Assembly: GCA_036365515.1 (NCBI GenBank)
Contig: CM070876.1
Location: 123,026,810-123,090,809 of the forward strand
Direction: 5' to 3'
DNA length: 64,000 bases
Source: Torymus aiolomorphi
Taxonomy: Eukaryota > Arthropoda > Insecta > Hymenoptera > Torymidae
Part shown: piece after piece, positions 45,952 through 57,585 of the stretch
Position numbering within the stretch: position 1 is the first letter of the stretch
Layout: the number at the start of each line of letters is the position of its first letter
Program-made: the position numbers and the translations under genes
Notes under the pieces: model-generated
What the model was told of the DNA's origin: nothing
What the model saw: only the letters and a program-made list of their open reading frames with translations
Databases searched by the model: none

Positions 45952-45956
<5 letters not shown>

Positions 45957-46194
45957 AACATATGTATAGGTACATGTGCAGACTCGTCCGCATAAGTCCC
46001 GATCCGTTTACGTCAGTCGTCCGCATAAGTATCGTTTCCATTAGACCCGTGTCTGCAGAAGTTACGCTTGACTAAAAAAATAATTCTCTCTCTATGTAGA
46101 CACTAAAAAATGTCTGCACAAGTCTATGAAAGTCCGCATAAGTACCGTTCCCATTAAGAATGCGTCCACATAAGTTACCTTTGAGATAAATATA

Positions 46195-46198
<4 letters not shown>
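45952..46198. mobile_element. Core-motif element E8 (GTCCGCATAAGT arms)
   Basis: Units of CGTCCGCATAAGT type on both sides of a diverged core TTGACTAAAAAAATAAT (46068-46084). Bounded by (TA)n at about 45921-45951 and 46199-46270. Confidence 0.55.
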
Positions 46199-46273
<75 letters not shown>

Positions 46274-46314
46274 ATGGTCCTCAAAATGCCAAAAAATCCT
46301 CAAAAGTTGGTATA

Positions 46315-46825
46315 TGAGGCGTTTCACGTCAGCTCTCCAGGCGCGACACGCGAGCGCGAAATCATGCTGTTTTCAGCTTGTGTTTGAAGGGCTAAGATGT
46401 ATCTAAAAAAAATAATCCCCAAGTGATTTCGATGTATTTTTTCCTCAGCTTTCCGATGGTGCTATTAGTTTCTCAAAATTTTTCAATTCTAAGTATTTCT
46501 TGAATAATATCTCGAAAAAATCAAAAAACCCCTATGTAGAAAAAGACTATATCCATGTAAAATTTCCTCCTCCTTCGATCTCGCAGGTCAACAAAAATAT
46601 TAAAAATATAGTTTTTGAGATATAACACGTTTTATGTTTTTTTGAGGTTAGAATTGAAAAATGTTGAGAAACTAATAGCCCCATCGGAAAGCTGAGGAAA
46701 AAATACATCGAAATCACTTGGGGATTATTTTTTTTAGATACATCTTAGCCCTTCAAACACAAGCTGAAAACAGCATGATTTCGCGCTCGCACGCCGCGCC
46801 TGGAGAGCTGACGTGAAACGTCTCA
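46315..46825. mobile_element. Palindromic MITE, TGAGGCGTTTCACGTCA family, copy 3
   Basis: 511 bp with TA flanks, nearly identical to copy 2 at 36043-36553. It splits a short element with TCCTCAAAA units (46271-46314 and 46826-46860). Confidence 0.85.
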
Positions 46826-46914
46826 TATATAACGTCGGAAATCCTCAAAATGCGTCCCAGAGATAAATAAATAAATATATATATATAGATATATATATAT
46901 ATATATAGATCTCG

Positions 46915-47128
46915 TTAACTATGTTTCTGGAGACCTTTTTTAAAGATAGATAGCTTTATGGAGCCCGGGCTCCATAAACATTCAATACATCCCGGTTTAT
47001 GGAGCCCGACCTAGAGTTTCTATACCCAGAGAGGGATTATTTCTTTAGTCACTTGTATACGGGAATTCTGGGCGTAGGTACTAATATCAGGGATGGGCTC
47101 CATAAAGGGGTCGGGTGAAATATATATA
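46915..47128. mobile_element. Core-motif element E10 (TTTATGGAGCCC arms)
   Basis: Arm units TTTATGGAGCCCGG and inverted GGGCTCCATAAA as in E2. Core complement at 47036-47052, 79 bp before the H3 5' end. Flanked by (TA)n. Confidence 0.6.
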
Positions 47129-48013
47129 TATCTTACTATACTATATAGTTGTAAGCTGAATTGAGTCGCTAACCCACCGCGACCCTCCGCGTCCCTCCAC
47201 ATCCCTCCGCAAAGTGCCCTCCACAAAATAACGTAAAATTCACTGATTTTTTGCGTTATTTGGGGTCTGCATTGTTCCTCCGCATGTCCCTCCGCGTCCC
47301 TCCGCGCCCCTCCGCATCCCTCCGCGTCACTCCGCAAAAAGTGTCTTGTCCCTCCGCATCCCTCCGCGTCACTCCGCGTCCCACCACATTGCCCCTCCGC
47401 ATTGTCCCTCTACTGACAAATATCTGTGATGCAGAAGACACTTCTGTCGACAACTTTTGCATCGCTCCGTTGTCAGTTCTTCACGTCGATACACAAATAA
47501 CAGAGAGCTTTCTGAAAACAAACTATGCCACCCTCCTGCCATCAGCGCAAGAAGAGCATTCGCCCATTTATTATAATGCGCGCCTTTTCTTCGCAATTAA
47601 CGAGACCAATTAAGTACAGAGCAACTTTTTGAAAGGAAACTTCTTAATTATTCAAATCAAGGATAACGCCAAACCCACGCAAGCGCAGCGCGGCGTATGC
47701 GCATTCATTTGACAGTTCAATTACAAGTCGAACGTTGTCCGTATTTTTTCTTTCCAAAGAAAAGTGCAGCAACTGCAAACATAGCATGAGAAAACGGCGA
47801 GAGACGGATTGAGTGCCTTCGTTAGTTCTTTCTCTCCCCCTCTCTCTATCTCTCTCTTCTTCTCTCTCTTTCTCTTATATACATATATTGCAGGAGAGGC
47901 GTTGCCGAGCTCGTTCTCAAGCATCTTGCGTCATCATCCTTTCGACGTTAAAAGTAAATAAACAGAAATGTAGTAAAAATAAAAGTTTAGAGTATGAATC
48001 ATATTTTGGTAAT

Positions 48014-48721
48014 ATGAGTTATGTTTGTAAATTTTGTTCGGCAGTATATTGGAAAGAAGAAAATAATAAATCAATTTGCTGTAGTAAGGGTAAAATAATT
48101 TTGTCTCCGCTAAGTATATATAATAAAACACTAAAGAATCTCTTATTATATGATAATAATTTTCGAACTTTAATCAGATATTATAATAACTTATTTTGCT
48201 TTGCTACATTTAGTGCAAAAGTAAAATACGAAAAGAAAAAAGCTATATATAATTTAAAAATTCAAGGACAAGTTTGTCATATAACGCCAAATACTTTATT
48301 ACAAAAAAAAATGCAGAACCTTCGTGTGGTCAATTATATATATATATATATATTAATTTTATTAAATGGTGATAAGAAGACTTATTATAGTACAGATTAT
48401 GCGACTCATAAAGGTGTTGATCAAACTGATGACAACATTCATCTACTTTTTCCAATAGAAATATTAAACAATATTTATGAAGGTTTGGCACCTCATAAAT
48501 TAGATTTAAAAGTTAATGCTATTGTTATGTTAATTAGAAATTTCAGTATACACGAAGGTTTCTGTAATGGTACTAGACTTAAAATAACCAAATTATTTAG
48601 ATATAATATTGAAGCAGAAATATTAACAGGAGAAAAAGTAGGTAATAGAGTTTTTATTCCAAGAATTACATTAAATACAGGAGAATCTTCTTCATTACCG
48701 TTTATTCTTTATAGAAAATAG
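48014..48721 (+). CDS. In-frame fusion of Helitron N-terminus to helicase C-terminal part
   Basis: From the ATG at 48014 the frame encodes the Cys-rich N-terminus (CKFC at residues 5-8, ICCSKGK at 26-32), continues to QNLRVVNY, passes through TA-encoded Tyr-Ile residues at the deletion junction and joins helicase sequence (LLNGDKKTYYSTDYATHKGV to FIPRITLNTGESSSLPFIL). It ends at TAG 48719-48721: 235 residues. The frame also stays open upstream of the ATG. It lacks nuclease and ATP-binding motifs, so it could at most bind nucleic acid or act as a decoy. Whether it is expressed is unknown. Confidence 0.5.
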   Translation: MSYVCKFCSAVYWKEENNKSICCSKGKIILSPLSIYNKTLKNLLLYDNNFRTLIRYYNNLFCFATFSAKVKYEKKKAIYNLKIQGQVCHITPNTLLQKKMQNLRVVNYIYIYILILLNGDKKTYYSTDYATHKGVDQTDDNIHLLFPIEILNNIYEGLAPHKLDLKVNAIVMLIRNFSIHEGFCNGTRLKITKLFRYNIEAEILTGEKVGNRVFIPRITLNTGESSSLPFILYRK

Positions 48722-48940
48722 TTTCCATTAACATTAGCATTTTGCATGACCATTAATAAATCTTAGGGACAAAGTTTTGATTATGTAGGGTTCTATATCA
48801 AAAGGCAATTATTCTCACACGGTCAATTATATGTTGCTTTATCACGATGTAGAAATCCAGATAACATATATATACAAAATAATTTAGAAAATTCATTAGA
48901 AATTGAAAATATTGTTTGGGAAGAAATTCTTTATAATTAA
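48722..48940 (+). pseudogene. Last third of helicase, after a stop (H3)
   Basis: The frame continues after TAG with AFCMTINKS, a second TAG, then GQSFDYVGFY, HGQLYVALSRCRNP and the normal end. Two stops make it untranslatable as one piece. Confidence 0.8.
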
Positions 48941-49570
48941 AAAAAAGAATTAGTTATATAAGTAAATATGAATATATATATTTTTTGCATATATTTATTA
49001 AAAAATATGTTCATAAATATTCAAAAACCAAATTTCTCAATATAAAATATACGCAATAAAATTATAAAATAAAGGAGAAATTATTTGAATGATAAGAGAT
49101 TTTAATAATTAGCTAAATGAAAATTGTATATAAAATTTAATTAAGTTTCGATTTGATCCATATAAAAATACAAATAAAATCAAAGAAAAGATTTTTAAAT
49201 CAAAATTTTTAAAGTGATTATGCTCTTATATTTTCAAAAAACAAATTTCACAATATAAAATATATGCAATAATAGTATAAAATAAATGTGTAATTGTTTA
49301 AACGATATTATAAGAGATCTAAATCAATAGCTAAATCATATCGGTATACGAAATTTATTTAAGTTTAAGTTTATACATAAAATAATAAAAATAAAATACA
49401 ACAAAAGATTTTTAAATCAAAATTAATAGCGTAAATGTACTCTTATATATTAAAAAAAATCACTATCTTGAAAATAAATAGGTTTAAAGTCTTCAAGGTC
49501 TTATTTTTCAAAGTTGGGGGGTCGACGAGCGGAGCGAGTAGAGGGCGTAGCCCTCCTAGTATATATATAT

Positions 49571-52500
49571 GGGATATTTCAGGTGAAGTGAGCAACTCAA
49601 AATTTTAAAATCGCTGAAAATTGGTTTACTTCTAGTTTTTTTATGAAAAAATAATGTTCCTAGAGTTTGGACCGAATTATTCAAAAATAAAAAAGTTATG
49701 GAACATTGAAAATTCAAAGGCTATAGCCGGATAAGCATGTTAAAATTGCCCCCAACGTAATCGACAAACTAACTTTACTGGTCGATAGAACATGTAAAAA
49801 GAACTTCTGCGCTAAATTTTTAGACCATAATACCTTTCCCATGACTAATTAACACCAAAAACGTGTTTTTTCGATTCTATTTTTTTTCGAGTGTCAGTTA
49901 ACTTTTAAAAATCTGAAAAAATTCAGGGAGATGTATATGTAGGTCCCAAATAACCATGAATTTTTTTCAGATTATGCTAATTTAAATTGTGCTCTAAAAA
50001 AATTCCTAAAGATTTGTATTGATTTTTTAAATTGGTTTCCTATCATTGGCTAACTTCCAATACCATTATTTTTTTGTACTTTTTTCGCTCTTTCGATTTC
50101 CATTATAATAACTGTGATAAAATGGGGTGGAACACCATCAAAAATCAAAAAAACCGTTTTTTTCTTCATTTTTGGCATGTTCTTTTATCCAAGCGTCAAA
50201 AATAACCCCAAAAATCGAATCAACGCATAAGAAAATCCTCTAGAATAAAGTAAAAATATAAAAATTGTCATAACCAACCTAATACTAACGAAAAGAAATC
50301 TATATTAATCGTGTAAAACCGTGTAAATAACGATTTAGCTTAAAAAATAACTTCATAAATCGATTTGGTGCATCAAATATCTCGTAAAATACAGAAAAAA
50401 TATAAAACTTCTTATAACTTACCTTACACCACTGAAGAAGCTCTATATTAGTCGTATGAAACGATAATAAGCGTGGTTTAGCCGAAAAGTAACTCCATAA
50501 ATCAATTCAGTTCATAAAAAAATCTCTTAGAATATACTCGTAGTTAAAATATAAAAATTATGATAACCCAGCTATTTGCAATGAGAAATATTTATCTTAT
50601 TTGTGTAAAGAGATAGATGCTATTATATAATCTCAACAATAACTATTAATGTTGTGCACACCTGGACTCCGCAAAAAAATGATACTTTACTCCTTAAGTG
50701 GATAAATTCTAATTCAAATGTCAGCCAAAAGTGGGATAACATCTGGATATAGGAATTAGTGAGCAGTAGATAAAAAAGATAGAAATAAATGAGCTATAAT
50801 TATTAAGCATATACTTAAAAAGATGTTTTATAATAGAACACTATACGATAAGTAAGAACAATAGTTGTAATTTAAATAACTAGCGATCGAGCTGCGCTTC
50901 GCGCCGATATTAGTTTTGGACATATTATATTCAAAATCATTACATTTTGCATTTATAATAGAGAGGTATCAAACTTTAATTTTTGAGGTTAGAATTTCAA
51001 ACAGAACGTCACGTTCTATCAATCGAGGTTTCTGTCGTCGCCTTCTTAACATAAAACAAAAAAATTCAATTGATTGAATAAATAATTATTTGGTTTATTT
51101 AAACATACATGAATATTAAAAAAACTACAATAATATTATTATTTCTAATCAGAAATATTAGAATATAATATTGTAATTTTATATTAAAAATCACATTAAA
51201 ATTAATATTAGATTCATATGTTACGTTAGAAATTATATCAAGAATTGAAGATATGTATTATATGTAATGTCATATATTTGGAAAACAAGAATTGGGCAAT
51301 ATCACACTAATTGCAAGAACTATTTCATTTTTATTTTTCCCGAATTTCCTCTATATTAAAACTATTCGGTAAAAGAAATGTTAAAAGTTCAATGTTGTTC
51401 AATTAATTAAGAATTATTTTTCAGCAACATTTATCTAAATGTAAAAAAAATCTAGTATTGTACCAATACTGATCCAATACTGATCCAATACACCATTTTT
51501 TTGTACATTTGTGATTGATTTATAAAAAATGTATGCCTTTCTTCATACTTAAAAGCCGAAACAATATGTTTTTTAAATTAATTGCATTTCTTAGAAATAA
51601 ATGTTGTGAATAAAAGAATAACCAATGAATAACAACTATTTATATGAAACCATCGAAGTCCTCATTATATATTTTATTAAAAATTCTTCTATTTAAAAAT
51701 GTAATTGAGACAATTTAATTTAATAATATATTTTTTCCTTTTCATATTGGAAAACAAAATAATTCATTTATTACAAATGTTTACATATTTTATACACAAC
51801 ATTAAAAGGTTACCTAAAAAAACGGCCAAAAAAACCACTTGGGTTGCTAAATGTGATGTTTCTCGAGTTCAAATATTATTTTTATCTTTTTCTCAATCGG
51901 TAAGTGATTTTATAATTCAATTTATACATTTATTTTTGCTCCTTTTTAATTAATTTTTTAGTTACTTGCACCGTCAACAGATAAAGTTATTATATTTATA
52001 GTGTTAGTGTATACACGTGTATATTACACGTGTACACGTGTATATTAAGTATAATATAGTAGAGACAGAAAAATCTATCATCTGACAATGCAAATATACT
52101 TATAGTTACAACTAAATAATTAATTATTAAATTGATAAATAAGTGAGAATCAAATTACAAAAATTAAAAATATTTAAAATAATTAAATTAAATTAATAAA
52201 TTGAATTAGTAAATTAATAAATTAAATTATTAATTGCCAGCTGATATGAATTACTCGTACACTCATGTGAGCGTAAACTGTGGAAGTGCTGAATAAATAT
52301 TCTATAAACATAAATATCGAATGTGCGCGTTTGCATATAGATACAGACATACTTAATGTAATTTTGATTCTAATTAAGTATATTTATAGCACTCTAACCT
52401 CAAAATATGGCAACTATAATGCCAATTTTAGGCCCTCTTGCTGTAAAATACTATATAAAACTGGTGTGTAAGCGATTATTGGCTCGTGCGACTTTTCACC

Positions 52501-54696
52501 ATCGCTTCGCTACGGGCGCCGACATGCGGGTCAATTCTGCACATATTTCGTAATCTATATACTTTGAGTATCACTTGTTGACTATAAAATTACCAATTCT
52601 GTCTGTTACACTCAATTTCTTATTAGCTACATATACAGGGAGTACTAACGGTTTTTTATATACGAGTATTAACAGTATTGTAGAACTTTCTATATGCGCT
52701 GAATCGATTTATGGACTTACTTTTAGGCTAAATCACGCTTATCATCGCTTCATACGATTAATACAGATTTTCTTCGTTGGTGTAAGAAGTTTTAAGAAGT
52801 TTTATATTTTTTTCTGTATTTTAGGAGATTTTTTGATGCACTAAATTGATTTATGGAGTTATTTCTTAGGCTAAATCGTTGTTTACATGGTTTTACACGA
52901 TTAATATAGAATTATTTTCGTTGGTATTAAGTTGGTTATGACGATTTTTATATTTTTACTTTATTCTAGAGGATTTTTTTATGTGCTGATTCGATTCTTG
53001 GGGTTATTTTTGACGCTTGGATAAAAGAACATGCCAAAAATGAAGAAAAAAACGGTTTTTTTGATTTTTAATGGTGTTCCACCCCATTTTATCACAGTTT
53101 TTATAATGGAAATCGAAAGAGCGAAAAAAGTACAAAAAAATAATGGTATTGGAAGTTAGCCAATGATAGGGAACCAATTTAAAAAATCAATACAAATCTT
53201 TAGGAATTTTTTTAGAGCACAATTTAAATTAGCATAATCTGAAAAAAATTCATGATTATTTGGGACCTACATATACATCTCCCTGAATTTTTTCAGATTT
53301 TTAAAAGTTAACTGACGCTCGGAAAAAAATAAAATCGAAAAAACACGTTTTTGGTGTTAATTAGTCATGGGAAAGATATTATGGTCTAAAAATTTAGCGC
53401 AGAAGTTCTTTTTACATGTTCTATCGACCAGTAAAGTTAGTTTGTCGATTACGTTGGGGGCAATTTTAACATGCTTATCCGGCTATAGCCTTTTTTCAAC
53501 TTTTTGGTTAAAATTTAACTTTATTCATTTTTTTACTCAAAATCTTGAAACTTTTTGTATTGAACATTGATTAGGAAAAAGCTTTCATTTTACTTGTAGA
53601 ATGTGCCAGTATTTATATTATGACCCTTTTTGAAAGTCTCTGTTTGGCTGCTTCTTAGTATAACTTCATATTAGAAAAAAAAGTGTGCGACACAATATTT
53701 TTTGTTCGACAAAGTTTTTTTTATTTTGTTTTTTAACAAACTGTAACACGCACCTTCAACTTAGACTGTTGCACCTTATTGAAAAAAGTTACATGCTTTT
53801 AAATATAAAAAAATATTATAAATTGGTATTTTTGACCGGTTAGTGGATTTAAGAAGTTAATAAATATTATTCATAAATTCCATATGTTATGTATCGTGTC
53901 ACTGAATTTTGTCAAAATATATCTTTAATGTACTCCAAACATTTATTTTCAACAGTATTTTATTGGATTATTGAATTTAAATTTAAGAAGACAAGAAAAA
54001 TATGAATAGAGTGTATGTAGCAGTATGTGCCGCGTGCATCAAATATTCAGGAAAATAAATATGAATAACATGATCAGCCAATTAAATACTGTTGAAAATA
54101 GATGTTTGGAGTAAATTTAATATATATTTTAACAAAATTCTGTGACACGATACATAACATATGGAATTTATGAATAATATTAACTTCTTAAATCTACTAA
54201 CCGGTCAAAAATACCAAGTTTTGATATTTTTTTATATTTAAAAGCATGTAACTTTTTTCAATAAGGTGCAACAGTCTAAGTTGAAGGTGCGTGATACAGT
54301 TTGTTAAAACATAAAATAAAAAAAACTTTGTCGAACAAAAAATATTGCGTCGCACACTTTTTTTTTTCTAATATGAAGGTATACTAAGAAGCAGCCAATC
54401 AGAGACTTTCAAAAAGGGTCATAAAATAAATACTAGCACATTCTACAAGTAAAATGCAAACTTTTTCCCAATCAATATTCTATACAAAAAGTTTCAAGAT
54501 TTTGAGTAAAAAATGAATAACGTTAAATTTTAACCAAAAAGTTGAAAAAATTTGAATTATCAATGTTCCATAACTTTTTTATTTTTGAATAATTCGGTCT
54601 CAAACTCTAGGAACATTATTTTTTGATAAAAAACTAGAAGTAAACCAATGTTCAGCGATTTTAAAATTTTGAGCTGCTCGCTTCACCTGAAATATC

Positions 54697-54699
<3 letters not shown>
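49571..54699. mobile_element. 5.1-kb palindromic element, TGGGATATTTCAGGTGAA ends
   Basis: Left end GGGATATTTCAGGTGAAG(T)GAGC is mirrored at 54670-54699. The left arm 49571 to about 50560 pairs with about 52800-53492 and 54546-54699; the right arm is split by an inner palindrome (53493-54545). The unique centre (50560-52800) is AT-rich without a recognisable gene; its longest frame (51705-51953) is low-complexity. Embedded in (TA)n. The end sequence resembles the TGAGGCGTTTCACGTCA family. Confidence 0.8.
53493..54545. mobile_element. Inner palindromic element nested in the 5.1-kb element
   Basis: Starts TTTTTTCAACTTTTTGGTT and ends with the complement. The arms meet near 54015. It interrupts right-arm sequence between GGCTATAGCC (53483-53492) and TTTGAATTATC, as the unbroken left arm at 49690-49735 shows. 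No coding capacity. Confidence 0.75.
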
Positions 54700-54744
<45 letters not shown>

Positions 54745-54746
<2 letters not shown>

Positions 54747-56480
54747 CCGACTCTGTCAAATCGAGAGGTCAAAAAATGAATCTTCTTAAAACTCTCAGAA
54801 AATGTTCTACAACTTATTTTTGATACCCCTGAATTTTTTCAGATTTTTTAGACCGATAGTTTTGGACATATCATGTCAAAAATTGAATTTTCATGATTTT
54901 TTGCATTTTTCTTGCAATTTCAATTGATAATTACTCTTTGAAGGTTTTATATAAATTAACAAATTTTTTTTAGAAAATTTAGGAAATTTTCTCACTAAAA
55001 AGAAGGAACAATCATTAATATTTTATATTTCATGCGAGTATCATAATATTTCTTTTAAAACCTTAAATTGAGAAAGAAAACAAGTCCGATCAGGCTTTCA
55101 ACTGCCAAAAAATTCCTGATAGTAGCTTATTTTATGTTCAAAATGCCCCTGCCTCCCCCTTAATGATTAAGGACCTTGTTTTTTTTTTTTTTTAATTGAA
55201 AACTGTTGGTTTTTTATGAAAAAAAGCTATTTTTTGCTATTACTATGCAGCTAGAACTTAAGAGATGGCCATAGCCTATTTACTAATTAAAAGTTGAGTG
55301 ATTTTAATTGAATCTAGTAATTTTTAATATATATTTACATAATTCCAGTTACCCATCGATCATTTATTTTCAGAAAATAAAAAATTTGCCCTGGTTCTGC
55401 ATATAATCACATAATGAACTTATGTTTACATTTATTTTATTATAACTTCTTTATTCCACTTTTTTCATTTTGACTATTTCCCTTTTTTTATATATAAATT
55501 TATTCATTTTAACCTATAATTTGATTCATATTACATGTACATAAAAGCACTTGCACACGTGTCACAAGATAATTAGTCATGAAATTTAATGATAATAACA
55601 TCCCATGCCACAAATGCATAATATTTCTTTTGTTTCCACTATTTGCAACACTTGTCAAACTTTTACACATATAATTACGTTTAAACCATTACCCAATAAT
55701 CAGAAGTATCTGATTTTCTCAAGAGCACATAGAAAAATATCACACAATCAGAAATAATGCAGTATATTCTAATTTGACGTGAGCTACGTTGAAACATCTC
55801 CTCACTATTCTCCACAACACTAAATTTTCTTATTTATATATAAACCATAATTATTATACACATTATTTGTTCACACAGATTTTCTGATTACATAGAGCAC
55901 TGTTGTTATGAATAATATTCACTTTATCAAAATAATTTTCAAATCTTCGCTTTTGTCGAATATACTTGGATCTGATTTCTATTTTTTTTTACATTTGCGC
56001 TCCTTGACAACCTCTTCAAGTACAGCTGACAAATAAGTATAATATTGCTAATTGCTATTACTCCTTCCGATTAGCTTTTTACCTCAGATTGGATCATGGT
56101 TTCTTAGTAGGATGTTTAAGTTAAAAGCGTATGAATTTTAAATATAGTTGTGATATTTGTATCACAAATCTCACATTTAGTGCCTTAACCTTGCTTTTCA
56201 TACATAAAAACAAGCGCTTATTCTGATTTAATTTACTTTCTCTGTAGTCTAATCTTCTATAAACTCATGTATTCATTGGTCCGTTCATAAATTCATGAGA
56301 AACAGCTACGGCAATACTTCAATATCTTTAAAATAAAATAAAAATTGGCTTATGGTGTCGCAGGTGAATAGTTAAAGCTGTTTTGTACATCCTGAAACAT
56401 AACACGAAAAAACACAAATGATCACTCTTTTTTTAAAAAAGGATCAATATAAAAAACAAAATAATACATATCTGATAATG
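54745..56480. other. AT-rich stretch without a gene
   Basis: No open frame or repeat of note. 54825-54865 shares TTTTTTCAGATTTTT-like words with the neighbouring palindromic element and may be a decayed relative. Confidence 0.5.
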
Positions 56481-56486
56481 AATATT

Positions 56487-56822
56487 AGTAGATAAGCTGT
56501 CGGGGTTCTGGATCAGGGGGTTCCGGAATCAAGGGGATTCTGGAATGAGGGGATTCTGGAACCACAGGGCTTCTGGAATCACAGGATTTCTCGAGACAGT
56601 ATGCTTTCTGGAGACAAGGTTGACTGCAGTTCTGCGATCAGCTGGTTGATCGCAGAAAGTATACTGAGTCCAGAAGCGGGATGATGTCAGAAGCGGCATG
56701 ACTCTAGAAGCGACACGAGCGGGCAACGGCCAACGGTTCGCAGCAGGCGCGTGGCCGGCGGCGGGCAGTCAGCGGCTCGCGGCTCGCAGCCGGCGGTCAG
56801 CGGTTTGATAGCTTATCTACTT
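56487..56822. mobile_element. GC-rich 336-bp segment with Polinton-type ends
   Basis: Begins AGTAGATAAGCTGTCGGGG and ends GATAGCTTATCTACT, inverted copies of a Polinton end like that of P1 (AGTAGATGAGCTATG). Inside are GGATTCTGGAATGAGG-type subterminal repeats and a GCGGC-rich stretch. It may be a minimal Polinton end pair, or a left end of P2 followed by an inverted end. A clear target duplication is not seen. Confidence 0.5.
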
Positions 56823-57330
56823 ATAAATATTTAAAACTGTTTATAACCCTTTCGGTTTTCGAAAATTCCGCCAAGGTCATTCGATTGTATATTAAAAATA
56901 TGTACCCCCTATTGTTGCACCCTCAAAATTTCGTCCGTTTTTTGATCCGAGCGCTCCTTCTCGAGATATAAGCGAAAAACCAAAATTTCTACCCCCACCA
57001 CCGGTTTTTGAAAATGGCGCCAACGTCATTCGATAGTATATTAAAACTATGTCCCCCCTATTGTTGCAGCCCGAAAATTTCGTCAGTTTTTCGATCCGAG
57101 CTCTCCTTCTCGAGATATAAGAGAAAAACCAAAATTTCTACCCCCACCACCGATTTTTGGAAATTCCGTCAACGTCATTGGATAGTATATTAAAAGTATG
57201 TCCCCCCTATGGTTACTCTCCCAAAATTTTGTCCGTTTTTCGATCCGAGCGCTCCTTCTCGAGTTATAAGCAAAAAACCAAAATTTCTATCCCCACCACT
57301 GGTTTTCGAAAATTCTTTCAATGAATAAAT

Positions 57331-57582
57331 ATGAGATACCCCTCAGAGGTAGATAAAACGCCCCGGCCCTGTCGGGATGCATACGGCAGGCTTTGAACAG
57401 GTTGCCTTAAAATTTTGATGCTTGTTCAATGCTTATCTAAACCTGGGCATATGCCCTATTTTTCGAAGTATCATCCAAATAATTCCGAATTTGACAGTCT
57501 CATGTACAGACAGTGTAAATATTCATGGGAAAATTATAAAAAATGGGCTGGCACCCGCATAGAAATTATAGATGTTATGAAT
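57331..57582 (+). pseudogene. Small conserved Polinton ORF (P2), interrupted
   Basis: The frame reads MRYPSEVDKTPRPCRDAYGR, a TGA, then continues in the same phase to SKYHPNNSEFDSLMYR and WAGTRIEIIDVMN, where an insertion cuts it. It carries more upstream coding than the P1 arms, whose A-run frameshifts hide it. No family recognised. Confidence 0.4.
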
Positions 57583-57585
57583 GGG

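Larger units (their letters stand above)
47131..49559 (+). mobile_element. Helitron H3, internally deleted
   Basis: 5' end TCTTACTATACTATATAG at 47131; 3' hairpin GAGGGC-GTA-GCCCTC, CTAG 49556-49559, then T. It contains the C-rich minisatellite (47170-47410), CT tract (47826-47879), N-terminal coding, a (TA)n junction (48337-48352), the helicase C-terminal third and the tail. The N domain, Rep, linker and helicase motifs I-III are missing. Confidence 0.85.
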
